A stretch of 44,044 bases of DNA, taken from an uncultured Verrucomicrobia subdivision 3 bacterium (GTDB taxonomy: Bacteria; Verrucomicrobiota; Verrucomicrobiia; Limisphaerales; UBA11358). Of the stretch, positions 7,385 through 15,941 are shown piece after piece. The notes below the pieces were generated by a model, which had not been told where the DNA came from, made no database searches, and saw only the letters and a list, made by a program, of their open reading frames with translations. Position 1 is the stretch's first letter. Each line of letters opens with the position of its first letter. The position numbers and the translations under genes are program-made. The DNA is taken from positions 1 to 44,044 of the forward strand of contig CAIKKJ010000038.1 of the NCBI GenBank assembly GCA_903827955.1. The letters are read 5' to 3'.

Positions 7385-8761
7385 ATGAAAGCCATCAACC
7401 CCCTGAACGTCGCGCGCAGCCTTGCCACTTTCATGCTCGCGCTAAATCATTCAACGGTTTCCGCCGGGGTCACCACCAATGCGCAGTTGAACCTGGCAAA
7501 AACTAGTGGCTCCACACTCAGCCTGAACATCAGCAACGCGGCCAATCAGGTCTGGGTCATGCAAAGTTCCAGCAACCTCACCAGTTGGACGACGGTAGAA
7601 AGCCTGAAAGTGTTCAACGGCCTTTACCATCGCAGCTACACCAACAGCGCGGGCAACAGTGTTTTCTACCGCGCCTACTTTGATGGCGCAGGCCAGAACA
7701 TCGCCAGCCTGACCACGAATGCATTGCAGCTGCCGGCGACGAATTACAACTACGCCGCGCCGGTGTTGCCGACCAATTTTCTCGTGAACCCCATCCTCGC
7801 CGAGGACAACACGCCCGCCAACAACACCAACACGGACGCCGGTGCGATGCTTGGCCGGGCGCTGTTCTACGACCGTCGGCTTTCGACGAACCAGACGATT
7901 GCGTGCGCCTCATGCCATCAGCAGGCGCATGGTTTTTCCGACCCGCGCCAGTTCAGCGTAGGTTTCGATGGCAGCGTGGGCACGCGAAATTCCATGGGCT
8001 TGAGCAATGCCCGCTGGTATCAGCGGAAACATTTTTTCTGGGATGAACGCGCCAACACCTTGGAAGACCAGACGCTAATGCCCATCCAAAACCCGATTGA
8101 AATGGGCATGACGCTCGGCGCGCTCACCAACCGCCTCGCCGCCGAGCCATTTTACACCAATCTGTTCGCGCAGGCTTTTGGTTCAACCGACGTGACGACG
8201 AACCGCATTTCCCGCGCGCTGGCACAATTCGTCCGCTCCATCGTCACGACGCAATCGAAATATGACCTTGGCCTGACGAATAATTTTGCGAACTTCACCG
8301 CGCAGGAAAACACCGGACGGCAAATCTTCTTCGGGCAAAACGGCAGCCGCGCCACCTGTGCGCTCTGCCACCTCACGGATAATTTTGTGCAAACGGGCGG
8401 CATTGACAACAACGGGCTGGAGTTTCCCTACGTGGACACCGGCATCGGCGGCATCACGGGTAACGCGGGGGACATGGGCAAGTTCAAAGTGCCGTCGCTG
8501 CGGAATATCGAGCTGACCGCGCCCTATATGCACGACGGCCGGTTCACGAATCTCGAACAGGTCGTGGAGTTCTACAATTCCGGCGTGGTCTTCAACGCCA
8601 ACCTCACACCGCCGTTGCGGGCGGCAGGCGGCAACAGCGCGTTGCGCCTGAACCTGACCGCCGACCAGAAGACTGCGCTCGTAGCGTTCCTCAAAACGCT
8701 CACGGACACAAACCTCGCAAACGACGTGAAATTGTCCGACCCATTCAACTACGGCAATTGA
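7385..8761 (+). CDS. Di-haem cytochrome c peroxidase/MauG family protein with N-terminal accessory module
   Basis: A 458-residue secreted protein with a signal peptide (about 1-27). Residues 30-100 are an accessory module of the type seen at the C-termini of other secreted proteins here (V-M-Q-S-S-S-N-L-T-S-W, then F-Y-R-A-Y-F). The catalytic part begins near 130. It has C-A-S-C-H at 174-178 for the first haem and C-A-L-C-H at 325-329 for the second, and A-P-Y-M-H-D-G-R-F around M382, a possible axial ligand loop. Family members reduce peroxide with electrons from cytochromes or carry out MauG-like oxidations in the periplasm. Which reaction this one performs cannot be read from sequence. The extra N-terminal module is unusual for the family. 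ATG at 7385 gives a complete signal peptide. Confidence 0.88.
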   Translation: MKAINPLNVARSLATFMLALNHSTVSAGVTTNAQLNLAKTSGSTLSLNISNAANQVWVMQSSSNLTSWTTVESLKVFNGLYHRSYTNSAGNSVFYRAYFDGAGQNIASLTTNALQLPATNYNYAAPVLPTNFLVNPILAEDNTPANNTNTDAGAMLGRALFYDRRLSTNQTIACASCHQQAHGFSDPRQFSVGFDGSVGTRNSMGLSNARWYQRKHFFWDERANTLEDQTLMPIQNPIEMGMTLGALTNRLAAEPFYTNLFAQAFGSTDVTTNRISRALAQFVRSIVTTQSKYDLGLTNNFANFTAQENTGRQIFFGQNGSRATCALCHLTDNFVQTGGIDNNGLEFPYVDTGIGGITGNAGDMGKFKVPSLRNIELTAPYMHDGRFTNLEQVVEFYNSGVVFNANLTPPLRAAGGNSALRLNLTADQKTALVAFLKTLTDTNLANDVKLSDPFNYGN

Positions 8762-8762
8762 A

Positions 8763-10376
8763 TCAGGCCGCCGGAGTTTCCGGAGCCGGCGCGGCGGTTT
8801 CCACCGTGGCTGAAACGGTTTCGGTGGAGACCGCGATTTCAGCCGGCGTCACCGTTTCCGTGGTGGCAACAACTTCGGCCGGCTTTTCAGATTTCTTTTC
8901 CTGCTTCACCGGTTTTGGTGCGGGCTTCTTTGCCGTTTCCATGCGGCCATCGGCAAACTCCAGCACGGCTCCCTGATGAATCAGCCAGTGTAAATCCACG
9001 AGCACGGCGGTCTGCTCCGGCGTGGCTTCGGGCGCTTTGGGCTCGGCCGGCTTGGCCGCTTCACCTTCAACAACCGATGCCGGCGTGGCGACGACGGGAA
9101 TCATGGTCGGCCTGGGCGCGAGTGCTTCGAGCAATTTTTTGCGCGAACATTTCGGCGTGGCGTTGATGAATTCCACGATGCGCTTGATGCCGTCGGACAC
9201 CGGATTGCTTTCGATGTCGAGAAAGGTCGGCCGCGCGACGCTGACGTGCGTGACGGTTTTGTTGACCTTGAAAAATTGCAGGCCATGCTGCGCGAACTGC
9301 TGGCTCAACTTCGTGGCGATGGGCAACGGGAAATGTTTCTGGTGCTCCCATTCCTGGCGGATGAGCCGTTGGAGGCCGCCGCAACGCAAACTGCGGCTCG
9401 GCAAACCGGCGACGGTGAGCGTCTCGACCGCCTTGATGATGGAATCCTTGTGCGTCGCGCGAAAATGTTTCTCCACTTCTTCCATCGTCGGCAGCTTGAC
9501 CGGCTCCGGCACGTTGAGGCAGTTAAACTCCGTTTTGAAACTCTGTTCCTCGACCCATTTTTTTACGACGGCTTCGTCCTTCACGATTTTCACGCGCGCC
9601 TTGAACATGTCGAACGGCATCCGCGCGAATTTTTCCGTGTGCAGCTTGCGCAGCTGGTTTTGATAATCGTGATAATTTGGCGGGCCGAGAATTTCCCCGC
9701 TCATGCCGCATTGCGCGACGAAAGTATAAACCCCTTTTGGCGGTTCCGTGGCCAGCCGTTCCGCCTGATAAAACGTGCCGAAATGATTTTTGAGCGCATG
9801 CGCCACCGCTTCGTCCTCGCTCGTCCAAGGCGTCTCGTCCAGCGCGCAGACAAACAATTTTTCCGTCGTGCCGTCGGCCTTTTTCTTGGGCGTGAGCTGG
9901 ACGGAATAACGCTCGGCCTTGTCCAGAATCAGCAGCGCGATCTGGAACAACGGATACGCGCGGCCGGTGACCTTGATCTGGCGAGCGAGCTGTTCAACGC
10001 CGCGTTCTTCGGGAATGAATGCAACATTGAATTCCGGCAATGGCGCCGGCGATGCCGGACGCTCGCGGCGCGCTTCATCGCGCCGGTCGCCGCCACGGAA
10101 ACCGCCCTTGCGGTCACCGCCACCAAATTTGGAACCACCGCGCGCCGCGCCACCCGGCCCGCCACGACGATCCCCACCGCCGCCAAAACCACCACCGCCC
10201 GCGCCATCGCGCCGCGGCGCGCGGCGTTCCCCAGGCTTGCCGCTGAAGCTGCGCTCCGGCTTGACCCCTTCGTTACCGGTGAATTTTGCAAATTTGTTTG
10301 TCTCGGTTTTCCCCTGCGCCCAGGAGGGCTGGAAGAGGTTTTCCAAGTTCAGATCGAGTTCAGCGATGTTGCTCAT
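8763..10376 (-). CDS. RGG-rich protein of unknown function, probable nucleic-acid binder
   Basis: The ATG at 10376 is chosen because upstream codons read through a GC hairpin; it gives 537 residues. Layout: a conserved-looking start (I-A-E-L-D-L-N-L-E-N-L-F-Q-P-S-W), an intrinsically disordered Gly/Arg region (about 45-105) with many RGG, GGG and GGD-R-R units, a folded core (about 110-440), and an Ala/Pro/Thr/Glu-rich tail. Near residue 470 a helix pair (L-H-W-L-I-H-Q-G-A-V-L-E-F-A-D-G) resembles a winged-helix end. RGG tracts in known proteins bind RNA. I recognise no named family for the core, so RNA binding is inference. There is no signal peptide. It is convergent with the peroxidase gene and ends one base after it. 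Confidence 0.8.
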   Translation of the reverse strand: MSNIAELDLNLENLFQPSWAQGKTETNKFAKFTGNEGVKPERSFSGKPGERRAPRRDGAGGGGFGGGGDRRGGPGGAARGGSKFGGGDRKGGFRGGDRRDEARRERPASPAPLPEFNVAFIPEERGVEQLARQIKVTGRAYPLFQIALLILDKAERYSVQLTPKKKADGTTEKLFVCALDETPWTSEDEAVAHALKNHFGTFYQAERLATEPPKGVYTFVAQCGMSGEILGPPNYHDYQNQLRKLHTEKFARMPFDMFKARVKIVKDEAVVKKWVEEQSFKTEFNCLNVPEPVKLPTMEEVEKHFRATHKDSIIKAVETLTVAGLPSRSLRCGGLQRLIRQEWEHQKHFPLPIATKLSQQFAQHGLQFFKVNKTVTHVSVARPTFLDIESNPVSDGIKRIVEFINATPKCSRKKLLEALAPRPTMIPVVATPASVVEGEAAKPAEPKAPEATPEQTAVLVDLHWLIHQGAVLEFADGRMETAKKPAPKPVKQEKKSEKPAEVVATTETVTPAEIAVSTETVSATVETAAPAPETPAA

Positions 10377-10401
10377 GATAAAAAAGCCCCGACACGCGGG
10401 G
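10377..10401 (-). promoter_or_regulatory. Terminator-like hairpin immediately before the RGG-protein start codon
   Basis: Read on the minus strand, CCCCG-CGTGT-CGGGG is followed by C, six T and then ATC-ATG. It has the form of a small intrinsic terminator (5 GC pairs plus a U-run), and the U-run ends three bases before the ATG. It could terminate readthrough, attenuate this gene, or merely be a leader hairpin. No gene directly upstream on this strand needs a terminator here; GH44 ends at 10558, further upstream. Confidence 0.5.
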
Positions 10402-10464
10402 TTGATGTTCAGAATAGTGGATTGACGCGGTGGTGAAAGCAAGGCTGCAAAAGGGCGGCGGCCT

Positions 10465-10523
10465 AATCATAATCCTAATCCCGTTTTTTGCCGATTAGGA
10501 TTAAGCGCAAGATTAAGATTACA
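10465..10523. repeat. Small inverted-repeat element of GATTAAG-type units
   Basis: AATCCTAATC (10471-10480) and GATTAGGATT (10493-10502) are perfect inverted 10-mers around a 12-base centre. The right side continues with further units (AAGATTAAGATTA), and the left begins TAATCATAATC. It fills much of the gap between the GH44 and RGG genes. Its design, an inverted pair of short degenerate direct repeats, matches the CACGGAT-type element at 4726. It may also serve as the transcript end of the GH44 gene. Confidence 0.6.
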
Positions 10524-10557
10524 AAGCCAGATTATAAAGCGAATGCCGCGGCGGACA

Positions 10558-12876
10558 TCACGGCGGCCACATGGCGCGGAAAAAACCCGCGACGCCAGTG
10601 GTGGCCGGAGCCACGAGCGCAGAGTTGGTCTGCACGAGGTTCGTGCTCCAGTTCGCCCACGTCACGAGGTTGGTGGAGCGCTGAATGACGTAGGGCGTGC
10701 CGTTCGCGCCGTCGAGCCAGAAGTTGACGCCAGTGGTGAGGCGTAATTTCGGCGCAGCCGCCGGCACGATGAAGAGCGTGATGCTTTCGGCGGGCAGCGT
10801 GTTGCTCAACAAATTTCCGCGCAGCGAAATGTCCGCGAGCCGCGACAAAATGTTCGACCGCAACTGCCAGACTTGCGCGTTGGTGGCGGCGGGAAAATTC
10901 GTGATGGCAAAGGTAGCGGGCGTGAAGTTCAACAAATCCTTGTTGATGGCCATCACGGTCAGCGCGTTGTCACGCGAACGCACGGCGGCGAACGCGACGA
11001 GGCTGTCCGGGTTCGGCACGGTGGCGGAGCCGCCGAGGTCGCCGAAGGTGGATTTCTGGCCGTCGTAATTGCGATACATTTTGAAGGCGTTGTAGGCGGG
11101 CGTGCCGGCGTCCGGCACCACCCAGCGCGTGGCGAGATCGAGGCCTTCGCGACCGAAGATGCCGAGCAGGTCAGCTTGCGCAGTCGCGCCGTTCATGTCG
11201 GCGTCTGCGCCCCAGTTGTATTCGGTGATGCCGACTTTTGTTCCAGGATAATTCGTGGCCACCCAGTTTTTCATGCGGGGGATGAGCATGATGACATTAT
11301 TGATCCAACTCGGATCAACGTAGTTCGTGTCCCAAAACTGCCGGGTGGACTGGTTGCGCAACAGCGCCGTGGCGGCATCCACCGCGCTGCTGCCCACGCT
11401 GCCCTCCTGCGGGTAGCAGTGCAGCGTGAAATAATCAAGCAGCCGCACACCGGTGTTGGTGTCGTGCTGGTGAATTTGGCTCAACAGCCAGGGCATATAG
11501 TCCATGCCGGCGTTTGTGGCGCGGTCGGGATAATGCGTGGAGTTATAATCGTTGTTCTTGCCGGACCACTGCTGGTCGTAGCCGCTGTAAAAATAACCGG
11601 GCCAGCCCCATTCTTCCGGCGCGCAAATCAGCGCGTTGGGGTCGTTCGTGTGAACCATCGTGGCGTAATCGAAAAATTTGTCGCGGATCTCCTGCATCGT
11701 GGGGCCGACGGGATGCACGTCCTGATGCGTGGATTGCCAGAGCGTGTGCTCGTTGTCCATGAGGTAGAATTTCACGCCGCCATTGGTGGCCGCGCCCCAG
11801 GTGGTTTTCAGATGCTGGACGTAATTTTTTTGGAATACGGAATTCACCGGCACATTAGCGTCATTCGGATCATTCCAAGTGATGGGGGTGTTGTTCGTCA
11901 CGCTGATGCCGTTGCCGGCATCGGGAAACCACTGCCAGTCGTTGCCGGTCTGCGGGCCGTATTTGGCGATGGAGTAACTGCCGAGCCGACCGTCGCCACT
12001 AGAGCCGAGTTTGGGCGCCCAACCAATCATGGGAACCGTGATCATCGCGGCCGCACCGCCGTTCCGGCTGTTGGCCACAAAATCATCCGCGCTCGCACCG
12101 GGCGTGGTGGATGAATCGCGCAAACTTTCAAAATAATAATCCGCCGCGTGGTTGTGCGCGTTGAGCTGCCAGTTGTAACGCGTCTCGGAATTGCCGCCGG
12201 AACGGTTGATGGGTGAGTTCAAGTCCGCCAGTTGGTTTGAGGACGCGAACGCCACGCCGTAAATCAGCGGACTGATGTTGTGGCGGTTGGCTCGCACATC
12301 CACCGCCACCGTCACCGCCGCATTCGTCGCGACCGCTGGCGGTGCATACGCGCTGTTGGTCGCCAGCGAAATGTCATCCACATAAAACGTCGCCTGCGTC
12401 GCGCCGATGGCATCTTGAATCACGAAGCCGGTGAAGTTCGCGTGGCTCGCCACACCTAGCGCGGAGAGCGGCACCATGAATTGCGTCCAGACATTTCCGC
12501 CCGCCAGCGTGCCGAGCGAGTAGCGCTGGCTGGGGGCGAAGTTCACGCTGCCGTTTGTATCAAGCAGTCCATAAACCTGGAGCTTTTGCCCGCCGGCCGC
12601 GCCGCCGTTTAACCAGAAGACCAGATTGGTGTATGGCGATGAATCCAGATCCACATGATAAACCTGCATTCCCTGCCAAGCGGAAGTCATCGTCACGGCG
12701 ACAGAATCTGCGCCGCCGTGAACCGGCGCGGTGTTGGCATAATTCAACGTCGCCCAGCCCCAGTTTTGCCAGCCATTTTGCAGAGAGTCAGTGTAAATGG
12801 CCTGATCCGCCCGCGCCGCCGCGAGCCAGATCGCCAGGCCGAGCGTGACACAACCAACGATGCTCCAAAATCGCAT
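10558..12876 (-). CDS. Secreted glycoside hydrolase family 44 protein (endoglucanase/xyloglucanase type)
   Basis: A 772-residue secreted enzyme. It has a signal peptide (M-R-F-W-S-I-V-G-C-V, cleaved after A-A-A-R-A) and a beta-sandwich carbohydrate-binding-like domain (about 25-170, ending Y-V-D-D-I-S-L). The GH44 catalytic region follows (about 190-690), with N-R-H-N-I-S-P-L-I-Y-G-V and R-S-G-G-N-S-x-T-R-Y-N-W. E376 in M-D-N-E-H-T-L-W is the likely acid/base and E552 in G-I-T-E-Y-N-W-G the likely nucleophile; the match to GH44 is strong. The family hydrolyses beta-1,4-glucans, xyloglucan and sometimes mannan. The end is the lineage module (V-I-Q-R-S-T-N-L-V-T-W). ATG at 12876 is preferred over the TTG at 12891. 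It stands alone. Confidence 0.9.
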   Translation of the reverse strand: MRFWSIVGCVTLGLAIWLAAARADQAIYTDSLQNGWQNWGWATLNYANTAPVHGGADSVAVTMTSAWQGMQVYHVDLDSSPYTNLVFWLNGGAAGGQKLQVYGLLDTNGSVNFAPSQRYSLGTLAGGNVWTQFMVPLSALGVASHANFTGFVIQDAIGATQATFYVDDISLATNSAYAPPAVATNAAVTVAVDVRANRHNISPLIYGVAFASSNQLADLNSPINRSGGNSETRYNWQLNAHNHAADYYFESLRDSSTTPGASADDFVANSRNGGAAAMITVPMIGWAPKLGSSGDGRLGSYSIAKYGPQTGNDWQWFPDAGNGISVTNNTPITWNDPNDANVPVNSVFQKNYVQHLKTTWGAATNGGVKFYLMDNEHTLWQSTHQDVHPVGPTMQEIRDKFFDYATMVHTNDPNALICAPEEWGWPGYFYSGYDQQWSGKNNDYNSTHYPDRATNAGMDYMPWLLSQIHQHDTNTGVRLLDYFTLHCYPQEGSVGSSAVDAATALLRNQSTRQFWDTNYVDPSWINNVIMLIPRMKNWVATNYPGTKVGITEYNWGADADMNGATAQADLLGIFGREGLDLATRWVVPDAGTPAYNAFKMYRNYDGQKSTFGDLGGSATVPNPDSLVAFAAVRSRDNALTVMAINKDLLNFTPATFAITNFPAATNAQVWQLRSNILSRLADISLRGNLLSNTLPAESITLFIVPAAAPKLRLTTGVNFWLDGANGTPYVIQRSTNLVTWANWSTNLVQTNSALVAPATTGVAGFFRAMWPP

Positions 12877-12882
12877 TTTGAA

Positions 12883-12888
12883 ATGATA
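12883..12888 (-). promoter_or_regulatory. Candidate -10 hexamer for the GH44 gene
   Basis: On the minus strand TATCAT lies 6 bases before the ATG at 12876, with TTCAAA between and no Shine-Dalgarno sequence. It fits the leaderless pattern seen at other genes of the window. Confidence 0.35.
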
Positions 12889-12928
12889 CAATCATTTCCG
12901 CCCGCCGCTGCTCCCGAATTTTGATGAC

Positions 12929-12963
12929 AAAAAAAGCCTCCGGGAAATTTCCCGGAGGCTTTT
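12929..12963. terminator. Rho-independent terminator after recA (bidirectional form)
   Basis: GCCTCCGGGAAA/TTTCCCGGAGGC (12936-12959) is a perfect 24-base palindrome, flanked by seven A on the left and four T on the right. On the minus strand it ends in a seven-base T-run 20 bases past the recA stop, so it terminates recA before the GH44 promoter. Confidence 0.85.
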
Positions 12964-12981
12964 AAAACTGGTTGCGCGCCA

Positions 12982-14055
12982 TTATTTTTCCGCCGTCGGC
13001 ACCGCGGCGCGTTTTTCCATGATGGCCTCGATAATTTTCTTCGCGAGCTCTGGTTTTTCCACGAGCGCCTTCTTCGCGGCTTCGCGGCCCTGGCCGATAA
13101 GCGCGCCATCGAATTGCAGCCACGCGCCTTTTTTGTCCACCGCGCCACAGTCAATGCCCACGTCGAGAATGCTGCCTTCCTTGTCAATGCCGTGGTTGTA
13201 GATGATATCGAACTCGGCTTCCGCAAACGGCGGCGCAACCTTGTTTTTTACGATCTTCACGCGCGTGTGATTGCCGTAAACATTGCCGGCGGCGTCTTTG
13301 AGTTGGTCACGGCGGCGAATATCAATCCGCACGCTTGCGTAAAATTTCAACGCCTTGCCGCCGGGCGTGGTTTCTGGACTACCAAACATGACGCCGACTT
13401 TTTCGCGCAACTGGTTCGTGAAAATGCAAGTCGTCTTGGACTTGCTCAAAATTGCCGTGAGCTTGCGCAAGGCCTGCGACATCAAGCGCGCCTGCATGCC
13501 CATCGTGGCCATGCCCATTTCGCCTTCGAGTTCCGCTTTCGGCACCAGCGCGGCGACGGAATCAATGACGATGACATCCAGCGCGTTCGAACGCGCGAGC
13601 GTTTCGCAAATAGTTAATGCCTCTTCACCGCTGTCCGGCTGCGACACGAGCAGGTCGTCGAGGTTCACCCCGAGCTTTTTCGCGTAGCCGGGATCCAGCG
13701 CGTGTTCGGCATCAATGAACGCCGCAAGGCCGCCGGCCTTTTGTGCGTTGGCAATGACGTGCAGCATCAGCGTGGTTTTACCGGACGATTCCGGCCCGTA
13801 AATTTCCACGACGCGGCCGCGCGGCAGACCGCCGACGCCGAGCGCAAGGTCAATCGCCAGTCCGCCGGTCGGGATGACTTCAATTTTTTTCTGCGCGCGG
13901 GCATCGCCGAGGCGCATGATCGCGCCGTCGCCGTAGGCTTTGGTGATGGAGGAAATCGCGGCATCCAGTTCGCGTTCACGCGTGGCGGCGGCCTTGGAGT
14001 CAACGGTGGCTTTCTCGACAGATTTGTCGGTAGATTTTTCGGATTTGGCGGCCAT
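12982..14055 (-). CDS. recA: Recombinase RecA
   Basis: RecA forms filaments on single-stranded DNA, drives homologous recombination and triggers LexA self-cleavage. The 357-residue protein has Walker A G-P-E-S-S-G-K-T at 87-94, the N-terminal G-D-G-A-I-M-R-L-G and G-L-P-R-G-R blocks, Walker [11 protein letters not shown], and the DNA loop motifs around [12 protein letters not shown]. It has about 20 extra N-terminal residues, rich in Lys, Ser and Ala, compared with E. coli RecA, and lacks the long acidic C-terminal tail. ATG at 14055 is clear. It is a single gene with its own terminator. I did not find a convincing LexA site upstream. Confidence 0.98.
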   Translation of the reverse strand: MAAKSEKSTDKSVEKATVDSKAAATRERELDAAISSITKAYGDGAIMRLGDARAQKKIEVIPTGGLAIDLALGVGGLPRGRVVEIYGPESSGKTTLMLHVIANAQKAGGLAAFIDAEHALDPGYAKKLGVNLDDLLVSQPDSGEEALTICETLARSNALDVIVIDSVAALVPKAELEGEMGMATMGMQARLMSQALRKLTAILSKSKTTCIFTNQLREKVGVMFGSPETTPGGKALKFYASVRIDIRRRDQLKDAAGNVYGNHTRVKIVKNKVAPPFAEAEFDIIYNHGIDKEGSILDVGIDCGAVDKKGAWLQFDGALIGQGREAAKKALVEKPELAKKIIEAIMEKRAAVPTAEK

Positions 14056-14413
14056 AACAGTTTAGTGGTTGGGTTTTAAGTCGTGGGCGCGATGTTGGAG
14101 AAGTTCGCCGGAATAGTCAAACGCTGTTCGGCCTGGCGACCTAGCTGGTTGGTCGGAATGTTTTTTGATGTGTGTAATTTCATAATTGTTCACCGAGCAT
14201 ACCACTCCGAACGGACATTGGCTGTCCGGGCGGAAAAATATTAAATACCCGTTTTCTACAAAAATTCAGGGGCGAAAACTTCGGCTTGTTGCTGCATAAG
14301 CCAACGCCAGAGGTTCATAGATGACAAAACTGTCACGCGACAGTTATTGAATATTCATTCACGTCCAGCTTAATGTCGCGTCTGAATTCACCAACAACAC
14401 CAACAAAAAAATT
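14056..14413. other. Divergent intergenic region between recA and the PepSY lipoprotein gene
   Basis: No supported ORF in 358 bases. It must hold both promoters. I looked for the TGTTC-N4-GAACA type LexA motif described for Verrucomicrobia. TGTTC occurs at 14128 and GTTC near 14190, but neither has a matching second half. The right part is AT-rich and contains the perfect inverted repeat annotated at 14328-14345. Confidence 0.5.
14328..14345. promoter_or_regulatory. Perfect 7-base inverted repeat, possible operator
   Basis: AACTGTC-ACGC-GACAGTT lies 69 bases before the lipoprotein start and is followed by an AT-rich stretch (TTATTGAATATTCATTC). It has no T-run, so an operator is more likely than a terminator. 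The cognate regulator is unknown. Confidence 0.35.
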
Positions 14414-14818
14414 ATGAACCTAAAAATGATTGTCAGTGTCGGGCTCGCGGCGGTGCTCTTCGCCGGTTGCGCGTGGGAAAAATGTGAGAAGTGCGAAAAG
14501 GGCGGCGAAGGCAAGGAAACCAAAATGAAGGCCGAGTCAAAAATCTCGAAGGAAGCCGCGCAGGCCTCCGCGCTGGCAAAAGTTCCCGGCGGCACGGTCA
14601 AGGACGGCGAACTCGAAAAGGAAAAAGGCAAATTAATCTGGTCGTTCGACATTAGCCTCCCCGGCTCGACTGACATCAAGGAAGTCGCTGTGGACGCGAC
14701 GACCGGCGAAGTGCTCGACGTAGCCACCGAAACGGCCGCCGACCAAGCCAAGGAAGCTGCCGAAGACGCCGCTGCTGCTGCCAAGAAGAAAAAAGCCGGC
14801 AAGGAAGACAAAGACTGA
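14414..14818 (+). CDS. Small PepSY-domain lipoprotein
   Basis: 134 residues. A lipoprotein signal with lipobox L-F-A-G-C (Cys 19) is followed by a short Cys/Lys/Glu linker (W-E-K-C-E-K-C-E-K) and a PepSY-type domain (about 45-100). Typical PepSY traits are K-I-S-K-E-A-A-Q-A-S-A-L-A-K-V-P-G-G and W-S-F-D-I-S, ending V-D-A-T-T-G-E-V-L-D-V. The tail is Ala/Lys/Glu-rich and probably helical. PepSY domains often inhibit or modulate partner proteins in the envelope; the role here is unknown. The two Cys after the lipobox could bind metal or form a disulfide, which is speculative. A terminator follows directly. Confidence 0.8.
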   Translation: MNLKMIVSVGLAAVLFAGCAWEKCEKCEKGGEGKETKMKAESKISKEAAQASALAKVPGGTVKDGELEKEKGKLIWSFDISLPGSTDIKEVAVDATTGEVLDVATETAADQAKEAAEDAAAAAKKKKAGKEDKD

Positions 14819-14851
14819 CCGCATCTGTCTTTTATCTGAAATCTAAAAACA

Positions 14852-14883
14852 AAAGGCCGGGCGGATGAAACCTCCCGGCCTTT
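14852..14883 (+). terminator. Rho-independent terminator after the PepSY lipoprotein
   Basis: AAAGGCCGGG (14852-14861) pairs perfectly with CCCGGCCTTT (14874-14883) around a 12-base loop, followed by ATT. It starts 33 bases past the stop codon. Confidence 0.75.
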
Positions 14884-14929
14884 ATTGCTGTCTAAACCAG
14901 CTCCATCCGCCAACCAAAAAAATTTTTCT

Positions 14930-15937
14930 ATGAAAAAAATCCTCCTGCCTGTTTTACTTTCCCTCATCACCGCCTCGGCTGCCTGCGCCGGGGACTATCA
15001 TCTGCTCAAGGAAATTCCCATCGGCACCGATGGCGGTTGGGATTATCTCTCGGTAGATTCCGCCGGGCAGCGGCTTTACGTTTCGCACGGCACCAAAGTT
15101 GTCGTCATTGATCTGGCGAAAGACATGGTCGCGGGCGAAATCACCAATACGCCGGGCGTCCATGGCATCGCCATCGCGCCGGAATTCGGGCGCGGCCTCG
15201 TCACCTGCGGCCGCGAGAACAAGGGCGCGCTCGTGGATTTGAAAACGCTTCAGATTATTTCCAAGACCGACACCGGCGCCAACCCGGACGGCATGCTTTA
15301 CGAGCCGGGGCAGAAGGAATTTTACACGTTCAACGGACGCGGCGAATCCGCCACGGTCATTGACGCACAGACCGGCAAAGTCACCGCCACGATTCCGCTT
15401 GGCGGCAAGCCGGAGTTCGCAGCGGTGGATGAGAAGGCCGGTTTGGTTTTCAATAACCTAGAAGATAAAAGCGAACTCGTCGCCATCGACACCAAAACGC
15501 ACGCGGTGAAAAACCGCTGGCCAATTGCGCCAGGCGAAGAAGCGAGCGGTTTGGCGTTCGATGAAAAAAACCACCGCCTCTTCCTCGGCTGCGGCGGCAA
15601 CAAAACCATGGTGATGATGGATAGCACCAGCGGCAAAGTGCTCGCCAGCGTGCCGATCGGCGACGGCGTGGATGCGAATTCATTCGACCCCGCCTCGCAA
15701 CTCGCGTTCGCCTCGTGCAGCGACGGCACAGTGACCATCGCCAAGGAAGACGGGGATAAACTGACGGTCGTGCAGACGTTGAAAACGGAAAAAGGTTCAC
15801 GCACGATGGTGCTTGATCCAGCCACGCACAAAATTTATCTCGCCGCTGCTAAGTTCGACGCCCCGGCGGCAGGCCAGCGTCGCGGCAAGATGGCGGCGGG
15901 CAGTTTCAAGGTGCTGGTGTATGGGCCGGAAAAATAA
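14930..15937 (+). CDS. Secreted YncE/YVTN-type beta-propeller protein
   Basis: ATG at 14930 starts a clear signal peptide (M-K-K-I-L-L-P-V-L-L, cleaved near A-A-C-A-G); an upstream in-frame TTG at 14885 lies inside the preceding terminator and is rejected. The 335-residue protein is built of repeated blades with the pattern G-(x)2-V-x-V-I-D-x-x-x-G-K-V, such as Y-V-S-H-G-T-K-V-V-V-I-D-L, A-T-V-I-D-A-Q-T-G-K-V and L-V-A-I-D-T-K-T-H-A-V. This is the seven-bladed YncE-like propeller family, found in the periplasm or on the surface. No catalytic site is known for the family and the ligand here is unknown. A hairpin terminator follows. Confidence 0.85.
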   Translation: MKKILLPVLLSLITASAACAGDYHLLKEIPIGTDGGWDYLSVDSAGQRLYVSHGTKVVVIDLAKDMVAGEITNTPGVHGIAIAPEFGRGLVTCGRENKGALVDLKTLQIISKTDTGANPDGMLYEPGQKEFYTFNGRGESATVIDAQTGKVTATIPLGGKPEFAAVDEKAGLVFNNLEDKSELVAIDTKTHAVKNRWPIAPGEEASGLAFDEKNHRLFLGCGGNKTMVMMDSTSGKVLASVPIGDGVDANSFDPASQLAFASCSDGTVTIAKEDGDKLTVVQTLKTEKGSRTMVLDPATHKIYLAAAKFDAPAAGQRRGKMAAGSFKVLVYGPEK

Positions 15938-15941
15938 TCGG

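Noticed and set aside
9246-10436. 396-codon plus-strand ORF opposite the RGG-protein gene
   Set aside because: Shadow ORF of a GC-rich gene. The minus-strand frame has coherent domain-like composition and this one does not.
10873-12114. 413-codon plus-strand ORF opposite the GH44 gene
   Set aside because: It lies wholly antisense to a well-supported enzyme. Its translation is rich in Arg, His, Gly and Val with no domain, as expected from the complement of GC-rich codons.
14056-14413. LexA (SOS) box upstream of recA
   Set aside because: Half-sites such as TGTTC were found but none has a properly spaced partner, so a LexA site is not supported.
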